A stretch of DNA of 64,000 nt from Rhizobium sp. Q54 (GCA_945907045.1 CAMDSH010000004.1:62001-126000), one strand, 5' to 3'. Positions 18,540-27,561 are shown, counted from the first letter of the stretch. The notes: generated by a model not told the origin, from the letters alone. Numbers and translations: made by a program.

Positions 18540-20603
18540 ATGGGACAGAGTGGTGCGAGTCCCAATGCCATAAGTACGGTGGGTCCCCGGTGCATCGCGC
18601 TGGTAGGCCCGTTCCAGAGTGGCAAGACGACTCTGTTAGAGGCGATCCTCGCACGCACCGGCGCGATCCAGCGTCAGGGCGCGGTGGAAGCGGGGACCAC
18701 CATCGGCGACGCCAGCAAAGAAGCGCGCCACCATAAAATGAGCGTCGAAGTTTCCGTCGCCACCACCAATTTCATGGGCGGCAGCTACACTTTCGTCGAT
18801 TGTCCCGGCTCCGTCGAATTCGTCCAGGATATGCGCGCGACTCTGCCCGCCGTCGATGCGGCCATCGTCGTCTGCGAGATGGACGAGAAGAAGGTGCCGC
18901 AGCTCCAGCTCATTTTGCGGGAGCTTGAAGAGCAGAAGATTCCGCACTTTCTGTTCGTCAACAAGATCGACAAGGCGGACGCGAACATTCACGACGTGCT
19001 CAATTTGTTGCAACCGGCTTCGCGCTGCAAGCTTCTGCTGCGCCAGATTCCCACCTTCTCCGGCGAGCTGATCACTGGCTTCGTCGATCTCGCGCTCGAA
19101 CGCGCGTTTGTTTACAAGGAGCACGCGGCTTCCGAAGTGGTCGAACTTGCGGGCGATTTGCTCGATCGCAAGAAGACGGCGCGTTTCTCCATGCTGGAGA
19201 CGCTGGCCGATCACGACGACGAACTGATGGAGCAACTGCTCGAAGACATCCAGCCGCCGCGCGACAAGGTGTTCGACGATCTCGCCAAGGAATTGCGCGA
19301 GGGTCTTGTTTGCCCGGTGCTGATGGGCGTCGCCAACCGCACCAACGGCGTGCTGCGGCTGATGAAGGCGCTGCGCCACGAGGCTCCCGGCGTTGCCGAT
19401 ACGGCCAAGCGGCTCGGCGTTAAAGCGGGCAGCGAGACGGTCGCGGTAGTGCTGAAAACTTTTCACACCGGTCACGGAGGCAAGATGTCGGTGGTACGCG
19501 TGCTCGCGGGGCAAGCGGGCGACGGCACAACTTTCAGCACGCCGGAGCGGGAAGCTGGACGCGTTGCCGGCGTATTCAAATTGATGGGCCAGCAAACCGA
19601 AAAGCGCGGGGCTGCCGCAGCCGGCGAAACCATCGCCCTCGGCAAGCTCGATCACGCCAGAACCGGAGACACGCTCTCTACCGGCAAGCAGGCGCATACC
19701 CCGGTGGTCAAGGTCGCGCCGCATTCGCCGGTGCTTGCCATCGCGGTGTCGGCGAAGGAGCGCAAGGACGATGTCAAACTCGGTCAGGCGTTTGCCAAGC
19801 TCACGGAAGAAGATCCCTCGCTCACCATCGTCCACAACGCCGAAAGCCATGAAGTGGTGATGTGGGGGCAGGGCGAGATGCACCTGCGCGTCGCGGGCGA
19901 GCGGCTCGCCGACCGCTTCGGCGTTTCGATCATGACCCGCCCGCCCGCCGTCGGCTATCGCGAAAGCATCCGCAAGCCGATCCAGATTCGCGGGCGGCAC
20001 AAGAAGCAGTCCGGCGGGCACGGCCAGTTCGGCGATGTGGTGCTCGACATCAAGCCGCTGCCGCGCGGTTCCGGTTTCAAGTTTGAGGAAAAAATCACCG
20101 GCGGCGTGGTGCCGCGCAATTACATTCCGTCGGTGGAGGAGGGCGTCATCGAGACGCTCAAGCACGGGCCACTCGGGTTCCCGGTGGTGGATATTTCCGT
20201 CACGCTGATCGACGGTTCCTATCACACGGTGGATTCCTCCGACATGGCGTTCCGCGCCGCCGGCCGCCTTGCCATCGTCGAGGGTCTGCCGCAGTGCCAG
20301 CCGGTGCTGCTGGAGCCGATCCACATCGTTGAGATCGTCTGTCCATCGGAAGCGACCGCGAAGATCAACGCCATCCTGTCGGGCCGGCGCGGGCAAATCC
20401 TTGGTTTTGATACCCGCGAAGGATGGCAGGGCTGGGACGCGGTGCGCGCGATGATCCCGGAGACGGAAATCGGCAATCTCATCGTCGAGGTACGCTCGGC
20501 CACCGCCGGCGTCGGCGGTTTCACCGCCAAATTCGACCACATGGCGGAGCTGACCGGCCGCACCGCCGAGCAGATCGTCGCGGCGAAAAAAGCGGCGGCG
20601 TGA
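18540..20603 (+). CDS. Elongation factor G paralogue with altered switch regions
   Basis: 687 residues, the size of EF-G, with five translation-factor domains. GTPase motifs: P-loop GPFQSGKT (23-30) and NKID (141-144) are kept. The switch I Thr-containing RGITI motif is not recognisable (EARHHKMSVEVSVATTNF), and DTPGH is DCPGS (87-91), so the catalytic His is Ser91. Domain II has the HGGKMSVVRVLAG stretch; domain IV keeps KKQSGGHGQFGDVVLDI. This matches the known class of EF-G-like proteins found beside a normal fusA in alphaproteobacteria; their role is not established and may be ribosome-related but not standard translocation. AGGGAGG lies just upstream of the ATG. Confidence 0.88.
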   Translation: MGQSGASPNAISTVGPRCIALVGPFQSGKTTLLEAILARTGAIQRQGAVEAGTTIGDASKEARHHKMSVEVSVATTNFMGGSYTFVDCPGSVEFVQDMRATLPAVDAAIVVCEMDEKKVPQLQLILRELEEQKIPHFLFVNKIDKADANIHDVLNLLQPASRCKLLLRQIPTFSGELITGFVDLALERAFVYKEHAASEVVELAGDLLDRKKTARFSMLETLADHDDELMEQLLEDIQPPRDKVFDDLAKELREGLVCPVLMGVANRTNGVLRLMKALRHEAPGVADTAKRLGVKAGSETVAVVLKTFHTGHGGKMSVVRVLAGQAGDGTTFSTPEREAGRVAGVFKLMGQQTEKRGAAAAGETIALGKLDHARTGDTLSTGKQAHTPVVKVAPHSPVLAIAVSAKERKDDVKLGQAFAKLTEEDPSLTIVHNAESHEVVMWGQGEMHLRVAGERLADRFGVSIMTRPPAVGYRESIRKPIQIRGRHKKQSGGHGQFGDVVLDIKPLPRGSGFKFEEKITGGVVPRNYIPSVEEGVIETLKHGPLGFPVVDISVTLIDGSYHTVDSSDMAFRAAGRLAIVEGLPQCQPVLLEPIHIVEIVCPSEATAKINAILSGRRGQILGFDTREGWQGWDAVRAMIPETEIGNLIVEVRSATAGVGGFTAKFDHMAELTGRTAEQIVAAKKAAA

Positions 20604-20780
20604 TTATTTTTTCTGCGGTTCCCGCGATATGCGGGAGCGGCGATTAAGATTTTCTAGGTCCCCGTTACCATTTGAAAAGCATGATTCCGGCGGCAGTCCC
20701 GGCATTAACCGGGCTGCTGTATTTGGCACTGTAAACCCGCATATCTGCGCGATGTTCCGCGCGATAACGCGAGTTGCACG

Positions 20781-21644
20781 ATGCTCATGGCGATGCGGAA
20801 TATGTTCGGCGGCGGGGCGGACGATTATTCCGACCCGAAGTCCAAGATTCCGCTCGGCGAAGTGCTTCGCCGCGGCTGGTTCGAACTTTTCTATCAGCCC
20901 AAAATCGAATTGAAGACCATGCGGCTGATCGGTGCCGAAGCGCTGGTGCGCGCGCGCCACCCCGAACGCGGCGTTCTGCCGCCGGCCGTATTCCTTCCCG
21001 GAGCCAGCGAAGAAGAACTGCTCGCGCTCACCGAGCGCGTGATCATGAGCGCGCTCGGCGATTGGGAATTGTTCTCCGACAACGGCGTCTCGATGAAATT
21101 CGCGGTCAACGTGCCGGTCTCGGCTTTCGTCAAACTTCCCATCGCGGACATGTTGCGCGAGGGCCGCCCGAAAGCCGCCAACTGGCCGGGTCTCGTGCTG
21201 GAGGTGACCGAGGACGAGATCATCAACGACCTCACGCTCGCCAACGATGTCGCCACCGCTTTGCAGGATCATAATTGCAGCCTCGCGCTTGACGATTTTG
21301 GCGCCGGCTATTCATCGCTCGCGCGTCTGCGGCAGTTGCCGTTCAGCGAACTCAAGATCGACCGCAGCTATGTAATGAATTGCGACTCCGACCGCCTCAA
21401 CGGCGGTCTGTGCGAAACCATCGTCGATCTCGGCAAGCGGTTCGGCCTGAAAACCGTCGCCGAAGGCATCGAGACCACGCACGAAAGTCACAAATTGCAG
21501 GGCATCGGCTGCAACGTCGGGCAGGGCTACCTGTTCGCAAAGCCAATGCCGAAAGGCCAGCTTATCGGCCTGATGCGCCGGCGCCTGATGAAGGAAGCGC
21601 CGGTGGCGCAGCCGGTTCGCGGCATGGGATACGCGCGCGCCTAA
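20781..21644 (+). CDS. EAL-domain cyclic-di-GMP phosphodiesterase
   Basis: 287 residues, a stand-alone EAL domain with no visible sensor. All catalytic positions are present: Glu53 in EALVR, Asn109 in FAVNVP, Glu140 in EVTE, Asp170-Asp171 in LDDFGAGYSS, Lys191 in LKIDR and Glu227 in VAEGIE. It should hydrolyse c-di-GMP to pGpG in the cytosol, favouring motility over sessile growth. Three further ATGs follow the first, so the exact start is uncertain. Its stop overlaps that of the convergent tctA gene by 3 bases. Confidence 0.9.
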   Translation: MLMAMRNMFGGGADDYSDPKSKIPLGEVLRRGWFELFYQPKIELKTMRLIGAEALVRARHPERGVLPPAVFLPGASEEELLALTERVIMSALGDWELFSDNGVSMKFAVNVPVSAFVKLPIADMLREGRPKAANWPGLVLEVTEDEIINDLTLANDVATALQDHNCSLALDDFGAGYSSLARLRQLPFSELKIDRSYVMNCDSDRLNGGLCETIVDLGKRFGLKTVAEGIETTHESHKLQGIGCNVGQGYLFAKPMPKGQLIGLMRRRLMKEAPVAQPVRGMGYARA

Positions 21645-23167
21645 CTTTCCGCCGTTTCCGCTTCAGCCAGTTTCGCGCGCCAGTCCTTGCGTTTGAGCAC
21701 GAAGGAAATGGCCGAGAGCGTGAGCAGGACTGCGCTCACGATAACGAGCCCAAGCGCGATCGGACGGCTCAGGAAAATCAGATAATTTCCATTCGACATG
21801 ATGAGCGATTGCCGCAGGCTTTGCTCGAAGATCGGCGCGATCACGAGGCCGAGCACAAGCGGTGCCGGATCGAAGCTGAACTTTCGCAGGCCGTAACCGA
21901 GCACGCCCATGATCAGCATGATCCAGACATCGACGATGGAGTGGCTCACTTCATAGACGCCGATGATGCAGAACATGATGATCATCGGATAGAGATAAGT
22001 ATAAGGGATCCGCAGCACGCTCACGAAAATGCCGACCAGCGGCAGATTGAGCGCGAGCAGCATCAGGTTGCCGACATACATCGAGGCGACGAAGCCCCAG
22101 AACACGTCGGGATGTTCGCTCACCAGTTGCGGTCCGACCGAAACGCCATGCACCATCAGCGCTCCGATCAGCACAGCGGTGATCGGTCCGGTCGGGATGC
22201 CGAGCGCGAGCATCGGCACGAAAGCGCCGGTCGAGGCCGAATTGTTCGCCGACTCCGGCCCCGCGACGCCGGCCACGGCGCCCTTGCCGAATTGCTCCGG
22301 ATGCTTGGAGACCTTCTTTTCCAGCGCATAGGAAAGGAAGCTGGAAATGATGTGCGCCGAGCCAGGAATGATGCCGATGATGAACCCGAGCACGCTGCCG
22401 CGCGCAATCGGCATTGCCGCCTCGCGCCACTCCTGACGGTTCGGCAGAAGTTCGCGCAGTTTCGGGGTGATGACTTCGCCGACGACCTTATGGCTCGGCG
22501 TCGCCAGGATTTCCCCCAAGCCGAACAGCCCGACCGCGACCGGCACGATGCCGATTCCGTCGCCTAACTCAGCCAGATCGAAGCTGTAGCGAAAGTGCCC
22601 GGTCATGTTGTCGATGCCGATCATGCCGAGCATCAGGCCGAGGCACGCCATCAGCAGTGTTCGCACCAGCGATGTCGATGACATGTAAGCGAGAAAAATA
22701 AGCCCGAGCACGAGCAGCGCGGTGTATTCCGGCGGCCCGAAGCGCAGCGCCAACGTGGCGAGCGGCGGTGCGATCAGCGTCAACATGATGATGCCGAAGG
22801 TACCCGCGATCCATGAGCCGACGGCGGCGATGCAGAGCGCAGCCCCGGCGCGGCCCTTCTTTGCCATTGCGTTGCCGTCGATACAGGTCATGACCGACGA
22901 TGCTTCGCCTGGAATTCGCATCAGGATGGACGTCGTCGAGCCGCCGTATTGCGAGCCGTAATAAATACCGGCGAGCATGATGACGGCTTGCGTGGCGTTG
23001 AGCCCGAACGTGACGGGAAGAAGAATACTTATCCCCGAGAGCGGCCCGATGCCGGGCAGCACGCCGACCAGTGTTCCTACCAGACAGCCGAGGAAGGCGT
23101 ACCAGAGGTTGGCGGGCTGCAACGCGACTTCGAATCCGTGCAGCAGGCTGATGAAAGTTGTTTCCAA
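21641..23167 (-). CDS. tctA: Tripartite tricarboxylate transporter large permease (TctA)
   Basis: 508 residues, standard TctA length, with about eleven to twelve helices and the family signature VGVLPGIGPLSGISILLPVTFG near residue 35, repeated in shorter form in the second half (GIIPGSAHIISSFLSYALEKK). The ESANNSASTGAFVPMLALGIPTGP loop is also typical. It forms the cation-driven channel that takes up a carboxylate handed over by a TctC receptor. Order on the minus strand is tctC-tctC-tctB-tctA, with 10 bases from tctB. Confidence 0.93.
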   Translation of the reverse strand: METTFISLLHGFEVALQPANLWYAFLGCLVGTLVGVLPGIGPLSGISILLPVTFGLNATQAVIMLAGIYYGSQYGGSTTSILMRIPGEASSVMTCIDGNAMAKKGRAGAALCIAAVGSWIAGTFGIIMLTLIAPPLATLALRFGPPEYTALLVLGLIFLAYMSSTSLVRTLLMACLGLMLGMIGIDNMTGHFRYSFDLAELGDGIGIVPVAVGLFGLGEILATPSHKVVGEVITPKLRELLPNRQEWREAAMPIARGSVLGFIIGIIPGSAHIISSFLSYALEKKVSKHPEQFGKGAVAGVAGPESANNSASTGAFVPMLALGIPTGPITAVLIGALMVHGVSVGPQLVSEHPDVFWGFVASMYVGNLMLLALNLPLVGIFVSVLRIPYTYLYPMIIMFCIIGVYEVSHSIVDVWIMLIMGVLGYGLRKFSFDPAPLVLGLVIAPIFEQSLRQSLIMSNGNYLIFLSRPIALGLVIVSAVLLTLSAISFVLKRKDWRAKLAEAETAES

Positions 23168-23177
23168 AAGATCGGTC

Positions 23178-23624
23178 CTAAAAGCCGAGCGGCCCGGTTA
23201 GCAACGGTGCCTTGAGCACCAAAACGAAGACGGCGTAGGTGACCATCACGGTGCATACGCTATAGAGCGCGGCGCGCAGCACGTTTCGGCGTTCGACGAT
23301 GACAAGCAGACCGATCATCATCAGCATCATGGTGGTGATGAAGCCGAGCGATGTGTAGAGAGCGGTCGCCGCCGCGGTGATGGCGATCACCAGCGCGGCG
23401 TGCTTGCCGTCGCTCCAGCCGAGCGTGGAGAGCGGCTCGCTTTCGCGCGCGCGGAAAAACAAGGCCAGCCCGAAAATGATGGTGAACGCGGCGATCAGCT
23501 TGGGGAGGAAACCAGCGCCCGGCATGGACAATTGTCCAGTCGGCAAATCTCCGCTGAGCGCCAGCACAAGAACGCCGAAACCGACAAACGCGCCGCCGCC
23601 TACATGATCGGACCGGAGATTCAT
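23178..23624 (-). CDS. tctB: Tripartite tricarboxylate transporter small permease (TctB)
   Basis: 148 residues with four hydrophobic helices and the TctB features: an initial helix with GGGAFVGFGVLVLALSGDLPTGQ, then GAGFLPKLIAAFTIIFGLALFFRAR. TctB proteins are poorly conserved; the position between tctC and tctA makes the call firm. It is the small membrane subunit needed for transport. Gap to tctC is 16 bases. Confidence 0.9.
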   Translation of the reverse strand: MNLRSDHVGGGAFVGFGVLVLALSGDLPTGQLSMPGAGFLPKLIAAFTIIFGLALFFRARESEPLSTLGWSDGKHAALVIAITAAATALYTSLGFITTMMLMMIGLLVIVERRNVLRAALYSVCTVMVTYAVFVLVLKAPLLTGPLGF

Positions 23625-23640
23625 TCTATGCTTGTGCTCT

Positions 23641-24624
23641 CTATCCCTGCACTTTGCCGATCGTCTTCACCGCTTCGTCGGAGCGCTTGGCATCGGCATC
23701 CCAGAATGCGGCGAAGTTCTTCGCATTGAGATACCCGGGCTCCAGGCCGAGATTGGTGACCGCGGTCTTGAACTGATCGGAGTTGGCGGCCTTTTCGATG
23801 GCCGGGCTCAGGATGGACACGATTTGCGGCGGCGTTCCTTTCGGAGCGAAGATGCCGACCCACAAATAATATTCGACATTGTAGCCAAGCTCTTTCAGCG
23901 TCGGCACGTCGGGCAAAATCTTCGAGCGCGTCCCGCCGAACGACGCCAGTGCGCGCAACTTCCCGGCCTTGATGTGCTGAAGCGTGGCCGAGGTCGCCTG
24001 CGTGCTCGCCTGCGCGTTATTGCCGAGCAACGCGGTAATCGCCGGCCCGCCGCCATTCGTTGGCAGGTGGCGAAGCTTCGGCACGCCAGTTGCCTTTTCC
24101 AGGAGCGCCACCGGCAAGTGGGTTGCGCCATAGAGGCCGCCCGAACTGTAGACGATCGTATCCGGGCGTTTCTTGGCGTCGTCGACGAAATCCTTCAGCG
24201 TTTTGTAGGGCTGTTGATCGTTGACGACCAGCAGGATCGGGTCGGCAACCAGCCGCGCCAGTGGAATGAAATCGGCGCGGGTGGTCTTCGGCGCCCGGCC
24301 GAATAGCTTGTCCACTTCGGCGTAACCGGAAATTCCGTTGTTGTGCGAGAGCAGCGTGTAGCCATCCGGCTTGGAGCTGGCGGCAACCTGCGCGCCGACC
24401 TGCCCTCCGGCGCCGGCTTTGGTCTCGACCACCACCGGCTGCTTGAGGATCGGTTCAAGCGCCGCGGCCAGCGGCCGCGTCACGGCATCGTTGGCGCCGC
24501 CGGGAGGAAACGCGTTGATGATCGTGACGGCATGCGAGGGAAAAGTCTCTTGTGCGAATGCCGGGCCGGCCGCGAGAGCTGCGGCCGAAGCGGTCGTGCC
24601 GATGACGAAACGACGCCGGTCCAT
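23641..24624 (-). CDS. tctC: Bug/TctC periplasmic solute receptor (second of tandem pair)
   Basis: 327 residues from ATG 24624, with GGGGAGGA upstream; the track starts 7 codons earlier. The N-terminus MDRRRFVIGTTASAAALAAGPAFA is Tat-like with an RR motif. The mature part shows ITFxxxxPPGGANDAVTRPLAAAL-type start, ETKAGAGGQVGAQVA and PDGYTLL, and the late PDVPTLKELGY loop. It is closely related to the next gene upstream over its whole length. It captures a carboxylate in the periplasm for TctAB. Two receptors for one permease would widen or tune the ligand range. Confidence 0.92.
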   Translation of the reverse strand: MDRRRFVIGTTASAAALAAGPAFAQETFPSHAVTIINAFPPGGANDAVTRPLAAALEPILKQPVVVETKAGAGGQVGAQVAASSKPDGYTLLSHNNGISGYAEVDKLFGRAPKTTRADFIPLARLVADPILLVVNDQQPYKTLKDFVDDAKKRPDTIVYSSGGLYGATHLPVALLEKATGVPKLRHLPTNGGGPAITALLGNNAQASTQATSATLQHIKAGKLRALASFGGTRSKILPDVPTLKELGYNVEYYLWVGIFAPKGTPPQIVSILSPAIEKAANSDQFKTAVTNLGLEPGYLNAKNFAAFWDADAKRSDEAVKTIGKVQG

Positions 24625-24683
24625 GTGTTCCTCCCCAAATGACAATGTGCCGGTTTGCTCCGGCCTATTTTAAAAGGCGAAAG

Positions 24684-24714
24684 CCGCGCGATCACCGAAT
24701 GGTGAGACGCGCGG
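24684..24714 (-). promoter_or_regulatory. Intercistronic hairpin between the two tctC genes
   Basis: CCGCGCG and CGCGCGG arms enclose an inner TCACC-GAAT-GGTGA stem, giving a long stable hairpin 30 bases after the first tctC stop. There is no T-run. It may be an mRNA-stabilising or attenuating element that sets receptor levels above the membrane genes. Confidence 0.4.
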
Positions 24715-24743
24715 CGCCGCGCAATTCCGGAGCGCCCGCTCCG

Positions 24744-25751
24744 TTACCCCTGTACTTTGCCGATCGCGTTGACGGCGGCCTCGATCCGCTTGGCATCCGC
24801 GTCCCAGAACTTGGCGAAGTCGGGCCCGTCGAGATAACCCATGTCCTGTCCGAGATTCGTGATGGCGGTCTTGAACTGCTCGGTGACGACGGCTTTCTTT
24901 ACGGCATCGCGCATAAAGTTGGTGACGTTTGCCGGCGTGCCTTTCGGCGCGAACAGTCCGACCCAGAGATAATATTCGATGTCGTAGCCGAGCTGCTTCA
25001 TGGTCGGCACATCCGGCAACGCCTTGGAGCGTTGCGAGCCGAACAGAGCGAGCGGGCGCAGTTTACCGGCCTTGACCTGCGCCAGGCAGGCTGAGACCGA
25101 AGACACCAGCGCCTGCGAATTGTTGCCGAGGATCGCGGTGAGCGCCGGGCCGCCGCCGTTGGTCGGCAGATGGCGCAGCTTCAGGCCCCCCGCGGCCTTC
25201 ATATAAAGCGCCATCGGGATGTGCAGCGCGCCGTAGAGTCCGGAGGACGAATAGATGATCTCATCCGGACGCTTCTTGGCATCGTCGGTGAATTCCTTCA
25301 GCGTCTTGTGAGGCTGCTGGTCGTTGACCAAGAGCACGCAAGGATCGGCGACGAAACGCGCGAGCGGAATGAAGTCGGCGCGAGTGAACTTCGGCTGCCG
25401 TCCGAACAACTTGTCGACCTCGGCGAAGCCGGAGATCGAAGTGATGTGCAGCAGCATCGTGTAGCCGTCCGGCTTGGCGGAAGCGGCGACCTGCGCGCCA
25501 ACGGCGCCGGCAGCGCCCGCCTTGGTGTCGATCACGACCGGCTGCTTGACGATGGGCTCCAGCACCGCGGCGAGCGGGCGGCCGACAACGTCGGCGGCGC
25601 CACCGGGCGGGAACGGATTGATGAACGTGATGGCGTGGTCGGGATAAGCGCCTTGCGCGAACGACGGATGGATGCCGAGCGCGGCAGCCGCCGCGGCGGT
25701 ACCGGCGACGAATTTGCGCCTGTCCAAATGATTGTCCGAATGGTCCGTCAT
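24744..25751 (-). CDS. tctC: Bug/TctC periplasmic solute receptor (first of tandem pair)
   Basis: 335 residues from ATG 25751 (GGGAGGATCAC upstream); the track start lies 30 codons earlier in the leader. Twin-arginine-like signal: DRRKFVAGTAAAAAALGIHPSFA. Mature Bug fold with FINPFPPGGAADVVGRPLAA, DTKAGAAGAVGAQVA, KPDGYTML and PDVPTMKQLGYD. It shares nearly every motif with the downstream tctC (for example KLFGRxPKxTRADFIPLAR), so the pair is a tandem duplication. First gene of the tctCCBA operon. Ligand unknown. Confidence 0.92.
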   Translation of the reverse strand: MTDHSDNHLDRRKFVAGTAAAAAALGIHPSFAQGAYPDHAITFINPFPPGGAADVVGRPLAAVLEPIVKQPVVIDTKAGAAGAVGAQVAASAKPDGYTMLLHITSISGFAEVDKLFGRQPKFTRADFIPLARFVADPCVLLVNDQQPHKTLKEFTDDAKKRPDEIIYSSSGLYGALHIPMALYMKAAGGLKLRHLPTNGGGPALTAILGNNSQALVSSVSACLAQVKAGKLRPLALFGSQRSKALPDVPTMKQLGYDIEYYLWVGLFAPKGTPANVTNFMRDAVKKAVVTEQFKTAITNLGQDMGYLDGPDFAKFWDADAKRIEAAVNAIGKVQG

Positions 25752-25778
25752 GTGATCCTCCCTGGAAGCCTTGTTTAA

Positions 25779-25802
25779 CCGGCCTGTTGCCGGCCTTTTT
25801 TT
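25779..25802 (+). terminator. Hairpin with T-run on the plus strand, in the tctC leader
   Basis: CCGGC-CTGTT-GCCGG followed by seven Ts on the plus strand has terminator shape in that direction, but no plus-strand gene ends here. On the minus strand it is the leader hairpin of the first tctC. A similar hairpin with flanking A/T tract is in the leader of the second tctC (about 24650-24672). Confidence 0.45.
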
Positions 25803-25837
25803 AATGGGGCGATGGTATCGCCCGGCGGCGTCACGGA

Positions 25838-26614
25838 TCAAGCATCAATGATCGCCACCGCCCGCGTCCAGCCGGCGGAGCCGCCGCGCACTTTCACCGG
25901 AAAGCAGCTCACCGTGAAGCCTTTCGGCGGCAATGCTTCGAGATTGTGCAGCTTCTCGATGTGGCAATAGCCGATCTCGCGGCCGGCACGGTGGCCCTCC
26001 CAGATCAGCTTGGCGTTGCGCGTTGCCGCGTATTTTTCTTTTGTATGGACAAAAGGCGCGTCCCAGCTCCAGCCGTCGATGCCGGTCACGCGCACGCCGC
26101 GCTCCAGCAGATACAGCGTCGCCTCCCGCCCCATGCCGCATCCTTTGGCGACGTAGTTGGGTTGGCCGTAAGCCATGCCCGCGCTCGTGTTCACCACCAC
26201 GATTTCAAGCGGCGAAAGTGTGTGGCCGATGCGTTTAAGTTCCGCTTCGACGTCAGCGGCGGTCGCCACATAGCCATCGGGGAATTTGCGGAAGTCGAGT
26301 TTCACCGCGGGCTGCAGGCACCACTCCAGCGGGACCTCGTCGATGGTGATGGCGCGCTTGCCGCCATCCATGGTCGAGGCGAAATGATAGGGCGCATCGA
26401 GATGCGTGGTGTTGTGCGTGGAGAGCTTGATCCATTCGATCGCCCAGCCCTCGCGGTCCGGCAGATCGTCTTCCGTGAGACCGGGGAAAAATTTCACCAC
26501 TTCCGGCGCGGTCTGCCGGTGCGTTTGATATTCGATCGCCGGGGCGTAGCCGGGCGGGTCGGCGTGCACGGTATTTTCCAGCGGCACCGAAATGTCGATC
26601 AGCTTGCGCGGCAT
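25838..26614 (-). CDS. Cyclase-family (kynurenine formamidase-like) metal hydrolase
   Basis: 258 residues from ATG 26614; the 567-aa track ORF is an artefact that runs through the upstream gene in another frame. The cyclase family metal motif is [14 protein letters not shown] (His67, His71, Asp73, His77), a variant of HxGTHxDxPxH. Members are Zn or Mn hydrolases acting on amide or lactone bonds, such as N-formylkynurenine. Two bases after the stop of the VOC gene, so translation is probably coupled. Together they suggest breakdown of a ring-derived intermediate; the actual substrate is unknown. Confidence 0.88.
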   Translation of the reverse strand: MPRKLIDISVPLENTVHADPPGYAPAIEYQTHRQTAPEVVKFFPGLTEDDLPDREGWAIEWIKLSTHNTTHLDAPYHFASTMDGGKRAITIDEVPLEWCLQPAVKLDFRKFPDGYVATAADVEAELKRIGHTLSPLEIVVVNTSAGMAYGQPNYVAKGCGMGREATLYLLERGVRVTGIDGWSWDAPFVHTKEKYAATRNAKLIWEGHRAGREIGYCHIEKLHNLEALPPKGFTVSCFPVKVRGGSAGWTRAVAIIDA

Positions 26615-26616
26615 GC

Positions 26617-27084
26617 TTAGTTCGGCGCGGCGTTGAGATCGGCTGCCATCACCGGCGCCTTGCGGCCCTTGGCCTCGGAAGCTGGGAAATTCAGCTCGAC
26701 CTTGATGCCGTTGGGATCGAACAGGAACAACTGATAGAGGCCCTGATCGTCCACCTGCCGCTCCTTGAACGCGACACCGCGCTTTTGCAGGTGCGCGATC
26801 ATCTCGCTCAGGCCATTTGCGCGGAAGGCGATGTGGTCGATCACGCCGGAGCCTTGCGTCGCCTGCGACTGCTGGCCGGCATATTTCAGCCGCGCTTCCG
26901 GCACGTTGGCGCCGCCCTCGGCGATGTGCAGCACGTCGCGCTCGCCGATGTAGAGCCAGTAAACCGGAATCTTGAAATCGGGATGCGGGCCGACCTTCAT
27001 GCCTAGCATGTCGCAATACCAGTCCTTGGTCGCCTCGATGTCGGCGGACTGGATGAGGATGTGTTCCATGAACGAAACCGGCAT
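26617..27084 (-). CDS. VOC (glyoxalase/dioxygenase-fold) protein
   Basis: 155 residues, one VOC module of two paired beta-alpha-beta-beta-beta units. Metal-ligand candidates are His8 ([11 protein letters not shown]), a mid-chain His in DHIAFRA and Glu in IKVELNFP, in keeping with a metal-dependent lyase, isomerase or dioxygenase. First gene of a two-gene operon with the cyclase. The start MPVSFMEH may use Met1 or Met6. Reaction unknown. Confidence 0.85.
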   Translation of the reverse strand: MPVSFMEHILIQSADIEATKDWYCDMLGMKVGPHPDFKIPVYWLYIGERDVLHIAEGGANVPEARLKYAGQQSQATQGSGVIDHIAFRANGLSEMIAHLQKRGVAFKERQVDDQGLYQLFLFDPNGIKVELNFPASEAKGRKAPVMAADLNAAPN

Positions 27085-27128
27085 GACGCGTTTCCCCGTT
27101 CAAATTTTTTGCCGTCCCGCATGATGGG

Positions 27129-27142
27129 ACAACATTTGTTGT
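27129..27142. promoter_or_regulatory. Palindrome in a divergent intergenic region, candidate operator
   Basis: ACAACA-TT-TGTTGT has perfect 6-base arms. It lies midway between the divergent VOC-cyclase operon and the DUF1330 gene, and is directly preceded by a second inverted repeat, GTCCC-GCATGAT-GGGAC (27114-27130). The design fits a GntR- or TetR-type operator, but no regulator gene is adjacent. Confidence 0.35.
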
Positions 27143-27181
27143 AGTCTTAGCCAAGACGAAAATGCTGTCCAGGAGAGAAGC

Positions 27182-27472
27182 ATGGCTGCTTATTGGGTTG
27201 CTCGTTCCAAAATCAACGATCCGGCCGAATACAAGAAATACACCGACCAAATCCCCGGCATCATCGCCAAATTCGGCGGCAAGGTGCTGGCGCGCGGCGG
27301 GCGCTTTCAGATCATGGAGGGGCCGGACAAATTCCACCGCTTCATCGTCATCGAATTCCCCACGCTGGAGCAGGGCGTGGCGTGTTTCACATCGCCGGAA
27401 TACGACCGCGCCGCGGCGTTCCGGCGCGGCGGCGCCGGCGAGGTCGAAACCATCATGGTCGAAGGCGTTTAA
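27182..27472 (+). CDS. DUF1330 family protein
   Basis: 96 residues, the usual DUF1330 length. It has the family pattern [42 protein letters not shown] and [12 protein letters not shown], a dimeric ferredoxin-like fold related to ABM domains. Biochemical role unknown. AGGAGAG precedes the ATG. It lies 89 bases before the Liv-type receptor gene on the same strand. Confidence 0.88.
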   Translation: MAAYWVARSKINDPAEYKKYTDQIPGIIAKFGGKVLARGGRFQIMEGPDKFHRFIVIEFPTLEQGVACFTSPEYDRAAAFRRGGAGEVETIMVEGV

Positions 27473-27561
27473 GCAGGCGCTATTGGTGGAATCTGCCACT
27501 AGCGTGGCTGCGCGTAATGCGGGTAATATGCCGCAAAACAACAGTTAATCGGGAGGAGAAC

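Noticed and set aside
18636-20540. 634-aa ORF antisense to the EF-G-like gene
   Set aside because: Long but His/Arg/Gly-rich with no domain; a typical GC-rich antisense frame. The sense strand has clear GTPase and domain IV motifs.
25838-27541. 567-aa ORF spanning cyclase, VOC and DUF1330
   Set aside because: Only its last 258 residues are the cyclase. The first part is another frame of the VOC and antisense to DUF1330; not a real fusion.
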